Shown piece by piece: positions 39,867 through 48,545 of a DNA stretch of 64,000 nucleotides. Within the stretch, counting starts at the first letter, position 1. Each line of letters starts with the position of its first letter. A model generated the notes under the pieces. That model saw only the letters and a program-made list of their open reading frames with translations. It was not told where the DNA came from and made no database searches. The stretch is from Ornithinimicrobium faecis (GTDB lineage: Bacteria > Actinomycetota > Actinomycetes > Actinomycetales > Dermatophilaceae): the NCBI RefSeq assembly GCF_023923225.1, contig NZ_CP099489.1:1054001-1118000 (forward strand). The letters are read 5' to 3'. The position numbers and the translations under genes were made by a program.

Positions 39867-40886
39867 GTGAAGAAGATCGGGTTCCTGTCCTTCGGTCACT
39901 GGACCGACTCCCCGCACTCGGCTGTGCGCAGCGCCTCCGACGCGCTGCTGCAGTCGATCGAGCTGGCCGTCGCGGCCGAGGAGATCGGCGCCGACGGTGC
40001 CTACTTCCGGGTGCACCACTTTGCCCAGCAGCTCGCCTCGCCCTTCCCGCTGCTCGCGGCCGTCGGTGCGCGGACGAGCCGCATCGAGATCGGCACCGGC
40101 GTGATCGACATGCGCTACGAGAACCCCCTCTACATGGCCGAGGACGCCGGCGCTGCCGACCTGATCTCTGGTGGCCGACTGCAGTTGGGCATCAGCCGCG
40201 GATCGCCCGAGCAGGTGATCAAGGGCTATGAGCACCTCGGCCATGTGCCCGCGGACGGGGAGACCGACGCGGACCTGGCCCGTCGGCACACGGCCCGCTT
40301 CCTCGACGTGCTCGACGGGGAGGGCTTCGCCGAGCCCAACCCCAGTCCGATGTTCCCCAACCCGCCCGGGCTGCTGCGCATCGAGCCGCACTCACCCGGC
40401 CTGCGGCGCCGCATCTGGTGGGGTGCCGGGTCGCGCGCGACCGCGCAGCGGACGGCGCAGCAGGGGATGAACCTGATGAGCTCCACCCTGCTCACGGAGG
40501 ACACCGGGGTGCCTTTCCACCAGCTCCAGGCCGAGCAGATCCAGGTCTTCCGTGATGCCTGGGCCGGCGCCGGGCACGACTGGACTCCGCAGGTGTCCGT
40601 GAGCCGCAGCATCTTCCCGCTGGTCAACGAGATGGATCACCAGTTCTTCGGTTTGCAGACCCGCAGCCAGGACCAGGTCGGTCGCCTCGAGGGTGGGCTG
40701 GCTCGGTTTGGCAAGACGTATGCCGCGGAGCCGGACTCCCTGATCGCTCAGCTCGCGCAGGACGAGGCGATCGCGGCGGCGGACACGCTGCTGCTGACGG
40801 TGCCCAACCAGCTGGGCGTCGACTACAACGCCCACATCCTCGACAGCGTCGTGCGGCACGTGGCGCCGGGGCTCGGCTGGCGCTGA
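39867..40886 (+). CDS. LLM class flavin-dependent oxidoreductase
   Basis: 339 residues of the bacterial luciferase-like fold (KKIGFLSFGHWTDSP start, GADGAYFRVHHFAQQ, RIEIGTGVIDMRYENPLYMAEDAG, GRLQLGISRGSPEQVI). The FMN- or F420-dependent reaction and substrate are unknown. The GTG at 39867 begins the conserved part; an in-frame ATG at 39783 would add 28 residues that do not look homologous. It ends 16 bp before a 130-bp palindromic repeat that fills the gap to the convergent aminopeptidase gene. Confidence 0.85.
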   Translation: MKKIGFLSFGHWTDSPHSAVRSASDALLQSIELAVAAEEIGADGAYFRVHHFAQQLASPFPLLAAVGARTSRIEIGTGVIDMRYENPLYMAEDAGAADLISGGRLQLGISRGSPEQVIKGYEHLGHVPADGETDADLARRHTARFLDVLDGEGFAEPNPSPMFPNPPGLLRIEPHSPGLRRRIWWGAGSRATAQRTAQQGMNLMSSTLLTEDTGVPFHQLQAEQIQVFRDAWAGAGHDWTPQVSVSRSIFPLVNEMDHQFFGLQTRSQDQVGRLEGGLARFGKTYAAEPDSLIAQLAQDEAIAAADTLLLTVPNQLGVDYNAHILDSVVRHVAPGLGWR

Positions 40887-40902
40887 GGGCAGCGGACCGG
40901 TT

Positions 40903-41032
40903 CCCCCGCAAAAAGATAAAGGTTTCGCACGGTTCTCCCGGATCTTCGTAGAGGTCTCGCACGCCTAACCTGTACGAGACCGCTATGAAAAGGCGGGGTC
41001 GGTGTACGAAACCTTTATCTTTTTGCGGGGGG
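40903..41032. repeat. Dispersed repeat, full 130-bp palindrome E
   Basis: Reverse units (CCCCCGCAAAAAGATAAAGG..., then a unit ending TCTCGCACG), centre CCTAACCT, and forward units (GTACGAGACCGCTATG..., then GTACGAAACCTTTATC ending GCGGGGGG). It has the same 130-bp length as copy C. The G-tract abuts the aminopeptidase stop codon (41033-41035). Confidence 0.9.
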
Positions 41033-42526
41033 CTAGCGCTGGCCTCCGGACTGCACCCAGGCCTCGACCTCGTCGGCCGTGCGGGGCAGCGCCACGGAGA
41101 GGTTGCGGTTGCCGTCCTCGGTGATGACGATGTCGTCCTCGATGCGCACGCCGGTGCCGCGGAACTCCTCGGGCACCAGCAGGTCGTCGGCCTTGAAGTA
41201 CAGACCCGGCTCGACGGTGATGACCATGCCCGGGAGCAGCTCTGCGTCCAGATAGTCCTCGCGCAGCGCCAGGGCGCAGTCGTGCACGTCCAGGCCGAGG
41301 TGGTGGCTGGTGCCGTGGACCATCCAGCGTCGGTGCTGCTGACCGTGCTCGGGGTCGAGGGTCGCCTCGACGGTGACTCCGTCGGGCAGCAGGCCCCACT
41401 CGAAGAGCTTGGTGGCGATGACCTTGATCGCGGCGGCGTGGACGTCGCTGAACTTGTTGCCCGGCTTCGCCGCGGCCAGGCCGGCCTCCTGGGCCTCCAG
41501 GACCGCCTCATAGATCGTGCGCTGCGTGTCCGTGAAGGTGCCGTTGACGGGGACCGTGCGCGTGACATCGGCGGTGAAGAGGGAGTCGACCTCGACACCG
41601 GCATCAAGCAGCAGCAGGTCACCGTCGCGCACCTCACCGGTGTTGCGGATCCAGTGCAGCGTCGTGGCGTGGTCGCCCGACGCACAGATCGAGTCATAGC
41701 CGACCCCGTTGCCGGAGTGCCGGGCGTGCAAACCGAAGACGCCCTCCACCCAGCGCTCGCCCCGACCGCGCTTGACCGCCTCGGGCAGCTCGGAGACGAC
41801 GGCGTCGAAAGCGTCGGCGGTGGCGTCGCAGGCCTCCTGCATCTGCCCGACCTCCCACTCGTCCTTGACCAGCCGCAGCGTGGACAGGAAGCGGGAGAGC
41901 TCGACGTCGGCCTCGGCGGCGGTCTCGACATTGTGCTCGGCGGCCTGGGAGCGCGCCGTCTCGACGAGCTCGGCCACCGCGGCGTCGGCCTCGCCAACCA
42001 CCCGCACGGTGATCGCCCCGGCGTCCTTGGCGACGGCGTCCGACAGCTCGGACAGGTCGCGGGTCTCGATGCCCAGCTCGGCGGCCATGCCTGCCAGGGT
42101 GGGCCGGCGCCCGACCCAGAACTCACCAACGCGGGAGTCGGCGAAGAACTCCTCGGTGTCGCGACCGGCGAGCGGGCGGAAATAGAGCACGGCGTCGTGG
42201 CCGCCGTCCTCACGCGGGTCCAGGACCAGAACAGCGTCCGGCTCACGGTCGGACCCCAGACCAGTCAGGTGCGCAAACGCGGTGTGCGGTCGGAAGACGT
42301 AGTCGGTGTCGTTGCTGCGGACCTTCAGCCCACCGGCGGGGACGACGAGCCGCTCCCCGGGGAAGGCGGCGGAGACCGCCTCTCGGCGCGCCTCGGCATG
42401 CTGCGCGGCCTCGGTCGTTGACGGGAGATCTGCGCCGTGGTCCGCCCAACCCTTGGCGATAAACGCCCGGAACTCGGGGCTGTTGGGACGGCTGCGGTGC
42501 TCGGCCTTGTGCTGCTTTTCACTCAC
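41033..42526 (-). CDS. pepP: Aminopeptidase P (Xaa-Pro) family metallopeptidase
   Basis: 497 residues. An N-terminal creatinase/AMP_N domain (about 60-190) is followed by the pita-bread M24 domain. Metal ligands are in LLLDAGVEVDSLFTADVTRT (two Asp), HGTSHHLGLDVHD (His), MVITVEPGLYF (Glu) and GVRIEDDIVITEDG (Glu). It removes the first residue from X-Pro peptides, which fits a cell importing peptides. The GTG at 42526 is preceded by AAGGATGG. The gene is divergent from the ThrE-like gene and ends against the repeat. Confidence 0.92.
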   Translation of the reverse strand: MSEKQHKAEHRSRPNSPEFRAFIAKGWADHGADLPSTTEAAQHAEARREAVSAAFPGERLVVPAGGLKVRSNDTDYVFRPHTAFAHLTGLGSDREPDAVLVLDPREDGGHDAVLYFRPLAGRDTEEFFADSRVGEFWVGRRPTLAGMAAELGIETRDLSELSDAVAKDAGAITVRVVGEADAAVAELVETARSQAAEHNVETAAEADVELSRFLSTLRLVKDEWEVGQMQEACDATADAFDAVVSELPEAVKRGRGERWVEGVFGLHARHSGNGVGYDSICASGDHATTLHWIRNTGEVRDGDLLLLDAGVEVDSLFTADVTRTVPVNGTFTDTQRTIYEAVLEAQEAGLAAAKPGNKFSDVHAAAIKVIATKLFEWGLLPDGVTVEATLDPEHGQQHRRWMVHGTSHHLGLDVHDCALALREDYLDAELLPGMVITVEPGLYFKADDLLVPEEFRGTGVRIEDDIVITEDGNRNLSVALPRTADEVEAWVQSGGQR

Positions 42527-42573
42527 CCGACCATCCTTGCATGTCTCGCTGCGCACTGGTCCGACGGAGTCCC

Positions 42574-42579
42574 TACGCT
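42574..42579 (+). promoter_or_regulatory. -10 box of leaderless ThrE-like transcript
   Basis: TACGCT, 6 nt before the GTG at 42586. Confidence 0.5.
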
Positions 42580-42585
42580 GGACCT

Positions 42586-44097
42586 GTGAGCGACGAGCTG
42601 AACTTCCCCGACCTGCCGCTGGGAGGTGATGTCACTGGCCCCCAAGTGATCTCCGGACGACAGGTGCGCCCCGTGCCCCGGGTCGGCCGTGCCTGGCGAA
42701 CCCGTGCCCAGTGGGCGATGAAGGGCGTCGGTCCGCCCACCATCGCGATCGCCGTCCCGGGCAGCGACGACGAGGTGTCCCAACGGCACGCGCGGGCGGT
42801 GATCGACCTGGCCCTGCGGGTCGGTGAGGCCATGCTGTCCACCGGTGCCTCCGCCTCTGAGGTGGTCGCCACCGTGCTGCGGTTGGTCGGTGCCTATGGC
42901 ATCAAGTCCGCGCACATCGACATCACCTTCACCTCCATCACCGTCTCGATCCACCGGGGCCTGGACGAGGACCCCCTGGCGGTCATGCGGGTGATCCGGG
43001 TGCGCACCCGCGACTACACCCGCCTGCAGAACCTGCAGCTGCTCGTCGACGAGATCGCCCAGCCACAGCCAGGGGAGGACGTCCCCGAGCCGGAGGTCGC
43101 CCGCGACGAGCTGGCCCGGGTCCTCGCCGCACCGCACCCCTATCGCCGCTGGCTGGTCACCGCCGGTGACGCCCTGCTGGCGGTCGGCGTCGTCGCCCTG
43201 TTCGGCGCCGGCCCGATGATGTGGCTCATCGCCGCCCTGACGACTGTCGTGGTGGTCAGCGTCCAGCGCAGACTGGCGCGGGCCGCGGTCGCCGACTTCC
43301 TCAACCAGGCGGTGAGCGCGGCGATCCCCACCGCGGTCGCGGTCGTGATCTTCTGGATGCGCGACGAGGGTTGGGAGATCCCCGGGGTGGACTCACCCTC
43401 GCTGGTGGTCATCTCCGGCATCATCCTGCTGCTGTCTGGACTCAGCGTGATGGGGGCGGCGCAGGACGCGATCGACGGTTACTACGTCACCGCGGCAGCA
43501 CGCGGCCTGGAGGTCGGGATCCTGACCCTGGGCCTGGCCGTCGGTGTTGCCACGGTCCTCGGCATCGCCTGGCGTCTGGGCATCCCGATGGAGATCTCAC
43601 CGTTCATCTCCGTGGGCGGCATGCCCCTGCAGTCCACCCTGGCCGCGGCCGCGATCGGCGCGGGCTTTGCGTGGGCCACCTACACCGGCTTCCGGGCCGT
43701 CCTGTTGGCGACGGCGATCGCGGCCGGGTCCTGGGTCGTCTATGAGTTGATGATCCTGTTGGGGCTCGGTCCGGCCGAGTCCGTGGTCGTGCCGGCCATC
43801 GTGGTCGGCGCCGTCGCCTATGCCGCACACCGGCTGCTGCGCGTCCCGGAGCTGGCCATGGTCATGGCCGGGATCGTGCCCCTGCTGCCAGGCATGGCGG
43901 TCTATCGCGCGATCTTCCTGGGCATGGACAACTCGGTGCTGCTGCCCCAGGCTGCGGCCGAGGTGGTCCTGGCAATCTCGATCGGTCTCGCCCTGGCCGG
44001 AGGCGTCTGGGTGGGTCAGTACCTGGCCCGCCGCAAGTTCGGCCTGGACGCCGCTGCCCAGCGGGCCCGGATGCGCGCGCGAGGCGCAATGCGCTGA
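42586..44097 (+). CDS. ThrE/ThrP family threonine-serine exporter
   Basis: 503 residues with a soluble N-terminal half (ThrE domain: LALRVGEAMLSTGASASEVVATV, SAHIDITFTSITVSIHRG) and ten predicted helices. LEVGILTLGLAVGVATVLGIAW and ELAMVMAGIVPLLPGMAVYR lie in the membrane part, the latter being a family hallmark. Corynebacterial ThrE exports threonine and serine by proton-motive force. The true substrate here may also be another small metabolite. The GTG start is leaderless. The upstream frame (ATG 42541) runs through the promoter. Confidence 0.88.
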   Translation: MSDELNFPDLPLGGDVTGPQVISGRQVRPVPRVGRAWRTRAQWAMKGVGPPTIAIAVPGSDDEVSQRHARAVIDLALRVGEAMLSTGASASEVVATVLRLVGAYGIKSAHIDITFTSITVSIHRGLDEDPLAVMRVIRVRTRDYTRLQNLQLLVDEIAQPQPGEDVPEPEVARDELARVLAAPHPYRRWLVTAGDALLAVGVVALFGAGPMMWLIAALTTVVVVSVQRRLARAAVADFLNQAVSAAIPTAVAVVIFWMRDEGWEIPGVDSPSLVVISGIILLLSGLSVMGAAQDAIDGYYVTAAARGLEVGILTLGLAVGVATVLGIAWRLGIPMEISPFISVGGMPLQSTLAAAAIGAGFAWATYTGFRAVLLATAIAAGSWVVYELMILLGLGPAESVVVPAIVVGAVAYAAHRLLRVPELAMVMAGIVPLLPGMAVYRAIFLGMDNSVLLPQAAAEVVLAISIGLALAGGVWVGQYLARRKFGLDAAAQRARMRARGAMR

Positions 44098-44113
44098 GAT
44101 CTGTTCTGCCACA

Positions 44114-44159
44114 CCGTATGCCGTGGGGCTGGGTGACTCACCCAGCCCACGGCATACGG
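44114..44159. terminator. Long bidirectional hairpin between thrE-like and lipoprotein genes
   Basis: A 22-bp inverted repeat with one extra base, nearly without loop. It begins CCGTATGCCGTGGGGCTGGG and closes CCCAGCCCACGGCATACGG. It sits centrally between convergent stop codons (44097 and 44175), and both ends carry the GTATGCC/GGCATAC motif. Confidence 0.75.
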
Positions 44160-44174
44160 GGGCTTGGTTTGGTG

Positions 44175-44921
44175 TCAGTCCTGCCAGGTCCAGGTGGACA
44201 GGATCTCCTCCATGATGGGCCGGCTGGCCTCCTCCTGGGTCTTGGCGGTGCTGAAGGTCGTGACATAGAGTCGCTCGCCGTGCTCGACCCACCACTGGGT
44301 CTGGGCGACCTCGACGCCGCCCGTGACGCGGGTCAGCACAAAGCCATAGGCATCCGTGCCGGCGATCTGGATCGGGTCGAGCATCTCGTAGTCCCCGTCG
44401 GCACCGGCGACCTGCTCTGCGGCTGCCTCGATGGAGTCCTCCAGGTCCCCGATCGGCTCCTCGCTGGCGACCACGATGTTGGTGAAGAAGTCATCGGTCA
44501 TCTCGTCGTCGCGCACGGCAATCTCGACCTGCTGCTCGACCTGCTCGCGCACGTCAACCCACCCGTCCGGCGCCGTGACCTCGAACGCGCCGTCGTCGGA
44601 GGTGATGGGGCCGCTGGGCACCGCCGTCTCCTCGGCGTCGTCGCTCGGCGCCTCCGTCGCGGTCTCCTCCTGGTCGTCGGTGCCAGGAGCCTCGGTGGTC
44701 TCCGCGGCGTCGGTGGTCTCGCCGTCGTCCGTGGTGGCCTCGCCGTCGTCCGTGGTGGCCTCGTCCGTGGTGGCCTCGGAGGTGGTGGGGTCCTCCACCT
44801 CCGGGTCGTCGCTGCTGCAGGAGCTGAGCAGCAGGGCGCTCGCGGTCACGGTCGCGGCCAGCGCGCGCAGCGAGGTGGCACGTCGCCGGGGGTGTGCTCG
44901 GTCAAGTCGCAGGTTTCTCAC
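44175..44921 (-). CDS. Secreted lipoprotein with acidic Thr-rich linker
   Basis: 248 residues. The signal sequence ends LRALAATVTASALLLSSC, so Cys35 should be lipidated. An 80-residue low-complexity linker (TTSEATTDEATTDDGEATTD) follows, then a compact domain that begins DDGAFEVTAPDGWVDV and ends ILSTWTWQD. That domain matches the LpqN/DUF1795-like pattern (F-x-V-x-x-P-x-x-W start) by eye. The function is unknown; such proteins may help lipid or cell-wall metabolism. The GTG at 44921 lies 7 nt behind a -10 box. Confidence 0.75.
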   Translation of the reverse strand: MRNLRLDRAHPRRRATSLRALAATVTASALLLSSCSSDDPEVEDPTTSEATTDEATTDDGEATTDDGETTDAAETTEAPGTDDQEETATEAPSDDAEETAVPSGPITSDDGAFEVTAPDGWVDVREQVEQQVEIAVRDDEMTDDFFTNIVVASEEPIGDLEDSIEAAAEQVAGADGDYEMLDPIQIAGTDAYGFVLTRVTGGVEVAQTQWWVEHGERLYVTTFSTAKTQEEASRPIMEEILSTWTWQD

Positions 44922-44928
44922 CCGATCC

Positions 44929-44934
44929 AGTATG
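44929..44934 (-). promoter_or_regulatory. -10 box of leaderless lipoprotein transcript
   Basis: CATACT on the minus strand, 7 nt before the GTG at 44921, inside a GGCATAC motif. Confidence 0.45.
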
Positions 44935-45032
44935 CCGTGGGTTGGCCCAGGAAGGTGACCCATGAAGTCTGCCCGGGGAGTCCGCGACGGCACGGTCGCC
45001 GGCACGGTGACCGACTCAGGCAGTTGGCTCAG

Positions 45033-45038
45033 TAGGTT
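45033..45038 (+). promoter_or_regulatory. -10 box of leaderless PHP-domain transcript
   Basis: TAGGTT, 6 nt before the ATG at 45045. Confidence 0.5.
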
Positions 45039-45044
45039 GGCAGC

Positions 45045-45905
45045 ATGCTCATCGATCTGCACACCCACTCCAACCGCAGCGACGGAACCGAAACCCCGGC
45101 AGAGGTGGTTCGAGCCGGTGCCGCCGCCGGCCTGGGTGCGCTCGCCCTGACCGACCACGACACCGTGGAGGGTTGGGCGGAGGCCGACCTCGCTGGTCGC
45201 GAGGCGGGGGTGAGCGTGATCCCGGGCGTCGAGCTGTCCTGCCAGAGTCGTGGGATCAGCGTGCACGTGCTGGCCTATCTGGTGGACCCGGCGTCCGAGC
45301 CGCTGCGGGAGGAGATGCGCCAGTCCCTGGACTCGCGGGTCGGACGCCTGCGCAAGATGGCGGACCTGCTGATTGCGGACGGTTACCTCGACTCCTACGA
45401 ACAGGTCCTCGCGCAGTTGAAGGAGGGCGCGACGCCGGGACGCCCGCATCTGGCCGACGCCATGGTTGCCGCTGGGCGGTTCCCGGACCGCAACGCGGCC
45501 TTCGCCGACGTGCTCAACGGACGATCCCGCTATTACGTCGGGCACTATGCCCCCGACGTGCTGCGGGCCGTTGAGGTGATCCGGGAGGCAGGCGGGGTGG
45601 CTGTGATCGCCCACCCCTTGGCGAGCGAGCGTGGGCTGGTGGTCGGCGATGACGTCATCGCGGCGATGGCCCGGGCCGGCCTGGGTGGGATCGAGGTCAA
45701 CCACCGCGACCACGGTCCGTCCCAGCGCGCCCACGCCGCTGAGCTGGCGCGGCGACTGGACCTGCTCCAGACCGGCGCGAGCGACTATCACGGGGCAGGC
45801 AAGGACAACCGCCTCGGCGAGAACACGACGGCACCCGAGGTGCTGGAGGAGTTGCTTGAGCGCGGGACCGGGTCGTCGGCGCTAGGTGCCCCACTCAGTC
45901 GGTGA
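45045..45905 (+). CDS. PHP domain phosphoesterase (TrpH/RNase AM type)
   Basis: 286 residues. DLHTHSNRSDGTETP is PHP motif 1, ALTDHDTVEGW motif 2, VIPGVELSC motif 3 and GVAVIAHPLAS motif 4, with GASDYHGAGKDNRLGENTT at the end. These bind three metals. Members of this branch are 5'-3' exonucleases or nucleoside 3',5'-bisphosphate phosphatases. The exact substrate is not visible. The 3' end of the gene is part of a 32-bp direct repeat. Confidence 0.88.
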   Translation: MLIDLHTHSNRSDGTETPAEVVRAGAAAGLGALALTDHDTVEGWAEADLAGREAGVSVIPGVELSCQSRGISVHVLAYLVDPASEPLREEMRQSLDSRVGRLRKMADLLIADGYLDSYEQVLAQLKEGATPGRPHLADAMVAAGRFPDRNAAFADVLNGRSRYYVGHYAPDVLRAVEVIREAGGVAVIAHPLASERGLVVGDDVIAAMARAGLGGIEVNHRDHGPSQRAHAAELARRLDLLQTGASDYHGAGKDNRLGENTTAPEVLEELLERGTGSSALGAPLSR

Positions 45906-45957
45906 GAGTCGCGACGGTCGTCCCGCTCAGTCGGTGAGAGCGGCGTCGGTCGTCCCG
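45894..45957. repeat. 32-bp tandem direct repeat at the end of the PHP gene
   Basis: CTCAGTCGGTGAGAG...GGTCGTCCCG occurs at 45894-45925 and again at 45926-45957 with four differences. The first copy encodes the last residues and the stop codon (TGA 45903-45905) of the PHP gene; the second lies outside it. Confidence 0.75.
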
Positions 45958-45960
45958 CTC

Positions 45961-46004
45961 GTGAGTGCAGGTAACGACCCTGGAGGGGCGCTGACTGCAC
46001 TCAC
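45961..46004. terminator. Hairpin between PHP and RhlE-like genes
   Basis: GTGAGTGCAG pairs perfectly with CTGCACTCAC across 24 nt. GAGGAACGAC follows, then the stop codon of the convergent helicase gene at 46015. A related hairpin is at 28583. A role as a two-way terminator is plausible, although there is no T-run. Confidence 0.55.
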
Positions 46005-46014
46005 GAGGAACGAC

Positions 46015-47547
46015 TTACTGCGTGGCGGGCTGGCCGCTGCCGCCGCGGCGGCGCTGACGGTTGCGCGGCTTGCGCTGGCGTGGCTCGCTGCTGCCCGGGC
46101 CGTCGGAGTTGCGCTGGGACCGGCCGGCCTCCTCCGAGGAGCCGTGACCACCGGAGCGGCCACCCCCCGAGCGTCCACCACCCGAACGGCCACCGCCGGA
46201 ACGACCTCCGCCGGAGCGGCCACCACCGGAACGACCGCCGGAGCGATCCGGACGGCCACCGGTCTCGCCGAGGTCCTCATAACGCTCGGCCGACAGACCC
46301 TCGCGGGTCCGCGCCGACTTCGGCAGCGTGCCGCGGGTGCCCTCCGGGATCTTCATCTCGGCGAACAGGTGCGGTGAGGAGGAGTAGGTCTCCGTCGGCT
46401 CCGGGATGCCGAGGTCGAGGGTCTTGTTGATCATGCCCCAGCGGTGCAGGTCGTCCCAGTCGACGAACGTGACAGCCACGCCCGTGGCGCCCGCGCGGCC
46501 GGTGCGACCGATGCGGTGCAGGTAGGTCTTCTCGTCCTCGGGACACTGATAGTTGATGACGTGCGTGACGGCCTCGACGTCGATGCCGCGGGCCGCGACG
46601 TCGGTGGCGACCAGGATGTCGACCTTGCCGTTGCGGAAGGCCCGCAGCGCCTGCTCCCGGGCGCCCTGCCCGAGGTCACCGTGGATGGGCGCTGCCGCGA
46701 AGCCGCGCTCGACCAGGTCGTCCGCGACCTTGGCGGCGGTGCGCTTGGTGCGGGCGAAGATGATCGTCAGCCCGCGGCCCTCGGCCTGCAGGATGCGTGC
46801 CAGCATCTCGACCTTGTCCATCGCGTGCGCGCGGTAGACGAACTGCTCGACGGCGGCCACGGTGTGGCCCTCGCCGTCCTCGCTCATCGCGCGGATGTGG
46901 GTGGGCTGGGTCATGTAGCGCCGGGCCAGCGAGACGACCGCACCGGGCATCGTGGCGGAGAAGAGCATCGTCTGACGGCCGGCCGGAGTCATCGCGAGCA
47001 GCTTCTCGACGTCGGGCAGGAAGCCGAGGTCGAGCATCTCGTCGGCCTCGTCGAGCACGACGGTGCGGGCGTGGCCAAGGTCCAGGTGCCCCTGCTGGGC
47101 GAGGTCGATCAGGCGACCGGGGGTGCCGACGACGATCTCGATGCCCTTGCGCAGCGCCTCGATCTGCGGCTCGTAGGCCCGGCCACCGTAGACCGTCAAC
47201 ACACGAGCCCCGCCACGCTGAGCGGCTGCCTTGGTGAGGTCACCGGCAACCTGCACGGCCAGCTCACGGGTCGGTGCGACCGCGAGGGCCTGCGGGGCGC
47301 CCGGCTTGGCGAGGGCGTCGAAGCCCGCGTCCTGCGGCGCCGTGAGCCGCTGGATCATCGGGATGCCGAAACCGAGCGTCTTGCCCGTGCCGGTCTTGGC
47401 CTGACCGATGATGTCGTGCCCCCCGAGCGCAACCGGCAGGGTCATCGCCTGGATCGGGAACGGGTGGGTGATGCCTCCCTCGGCGAGGGCGGCGACGATG
47501 TCCGCGTGGACATCAAAGTCTGCGAAGGTGCGGGTTTCTTCCACCAT
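46015..47547 (-). CDS. rhlE: DEAD-box RNA helicase, RhlE-like
   Basis: 510 residues. The Q motif is near FPIQAMTLPVALGG, motif I AKTGTGKT, motif II VLDEADEML, motif III LFSATMP and motif VI HRIGRTGRAG; all core motifs are intact. The tail holds many RSGGG repeats plus a basic end (RQRKPRNRQRRRGGSG), which usually binds RNA loosely. Expected roles are ribosome assembly and RNA decay in the cold. It is the orthologue position of Rv3211, next to a ferritin-like gene. The start ATG at 47547 is divergent from that gene by 207 bp. Confidence 0.93.
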   Translation of the reverse strand: MVEETRTFADFDVHADIVAALAEGGITHPFPIQAMTLPVALGGHDIIGQAKTGTGKTLGFGIPMIQRLTAPQDAGFDALAKPGAPQALAVAPTRELAVQVAGDLTKAAAQRGGARVLTVYGGRAYEPQIEALRKGIEIVVGTPGRLIDLAQQGHLDLGHARTVVLDEADEMLDLGFLPDVEKLLAMTPAGRQTMLFSATMPGAVVSLARRYMTQPTHIRAMSEDGEGHTVAAVEQFVYRAHAMDKVEMLARILQAEGRGLTIIFARTKRTAAKVADDLVERGFAAAPIHGDLGQGAREQALRAFRNGKVDILVATDVAARGIDVEAVTHVINYQCPEDEKTYLHRIGRTGRAGATGVAVTFVDWDDLHRWGMINKTLDLGIPEPTETYSSSPHLFAEMKIPEGTRGTLPKSARTREGLSAERYEDLGETGGRPDRSGGRSGGGRSGGGRSGGGRSGGGRSGGGRSGGHGSSEEAGRSQRNSDGPGSSEPRQRKPRNRQRRRGGSGQPATQ

Positions 47548-47741
47548 GAAGGTCGTCTTCCGTTCGGCGGGCCCGGACCGGGGACAGACGTGTCGCCCGG
47601 TGTCCCGGCGCGTCGTGCGCCACGGGAGGGCCCTGCGTGGTCGGGCCGATCGGAAGTCTTCTGTGGGCGGCTGCTGTGCAGCCTGGTGTCATGCCGACCG
47701 GGCACCGCTGGTGTCGCCAGTCTAGGCCACCGGCGAGGCGC

Positions 47742-47747
47742 TACGGT
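47742..47747 (+). promoter_or_regulatory. -10 box of leaderless ferritin-like transcript
   Basis: TACGGT, 7 nt before the ATG at 47755. Confidence 0.5.
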
Positions 47748-47754
47748 TCACCCC

Positions 47755-48438
47755 ATGAATCCTGTGCAGTCTGACGCCGCGTCCGGCCACGTCCCCGAGG
47801 CGGTCGTCGACCTGCTCGGGGCGATCGGGTATGCCGAGCTGACGGCGGGTCTGCGGATGGCCTCCGATGCCCTGGTGGCACCCGGGCTCGGGGTGCGGGT
47901 GTGGATGGGGCGCTCGGCTGGGGCCGAGCTGGAGCACTTCGAGCGGATCGGCGCCCGGCTGCACGACCTGGGACACGACCCGGAAGCGGTGATGGCGCCG
48001 TTCACCGGGCCGGTGGATGCCTTCCACGAACGGACCCGGCCCCGGGACTGGCTGGAGGCCCTGATCAAGGTCTATGTCGGGGACGGCATCGCGCGCGACT
48101 TCTATCGCGAGATCGCCCAGCACGTCGATGACGCCTCGCGGGAGCTGATCGAGGCGGTGCTCGAGGCCGACGCTCAGGAGGAGTTTGTGGTGCGCACCCT
48201 TAACGACGCGATTGAGCTGGACCCTCCGGTGGCCGGTCGGTTGGCCCTGTGGGCCCGGCGCCTGGTGGGGGAGGCGATCGCGCAGACGCAGTATGTCGCG
48301 CTCGAGCGGGAGGCCCTGCTGGGACTGTTGGTCGGTGGCCACGGCAACGGCGTCGACCTGGCTGACCTGGGTCGGATGTTCACCCGGCTGATCGACCTGC
48401 ACGGCCAGCGCATGGCCAACCTGGGCCTGACCCCCTGA
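47755..48438 (+). CDS. Ferritin-like fold protein (tRNA hydroxylase-like)
   Basis: 227 residues, mostly helical. Glu and His residues that could bind two metals appear as AELEHFERI and DAFHERTRPRDWLEALIKVYVGDGIARDFYRE, with EAIAQTQYVALEREALL later; the pattern fits ferritin-like diiron proteins related to MiaE. In M. tuberculosis Rv3210c lies in the same place beside rhlE. A hydroxylase, a peroxide-linked role or a structural role are all possible. It is followed by a strong terminator. Confidence 0.8.
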   Translation: MNPVQSDAASGHVPEAVVDLLGAIGYAELTAGLRMASDALVAPGLGVRVWMGRSAGAELEHFERIGARLHDLGHDPEAVMAPFTGPVDAFHERTRPRDWLEALIKVYVGDGIARDFYREIAQHVDDASRELIEAVLEADAQEEFVVRTLNDAIELDPPVAGRLALWARRLVGEAIAQTQYVALEREALLGLLVGGHGNGVDLADLGRMFTRLIDLHGQRMANLGLTP

Positions 48439-48493
48439 CCTGGCCCCTCGGCATACAGTCAAAGAGAGGGCTGGCCGGAAGAAGACGAACAGG

Positions 48494-48530
48494 AAGAAGG
48501 CGCGGTCCCCGCTGGGGACCACGCCTTCTT
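48494..48530. terminator. Bidirectional rho-independent terminator
   Basis: AAGAAGGCG-C-GGTCCCC, loop GCT, GGGGACC-A-CGCCTTCTT: a 16-bp stem with one internal mismatch. A-rich and T-rich ends serve both strands. It lies between the ferritin-like gene and the GlsB gene. Confidence 0.88.
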
Positions 48531-48545
48531 GGGGTGTTGCTGAGG

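Noticed and set aside
40624..42246. 540-codon minus-strand frame over the aminopeptidase P region
   Set aside because: It is out of frame with pepP, extremely Ser/Arg/Pro-rich and without a domain; the pepP frame carries all metal ligands.
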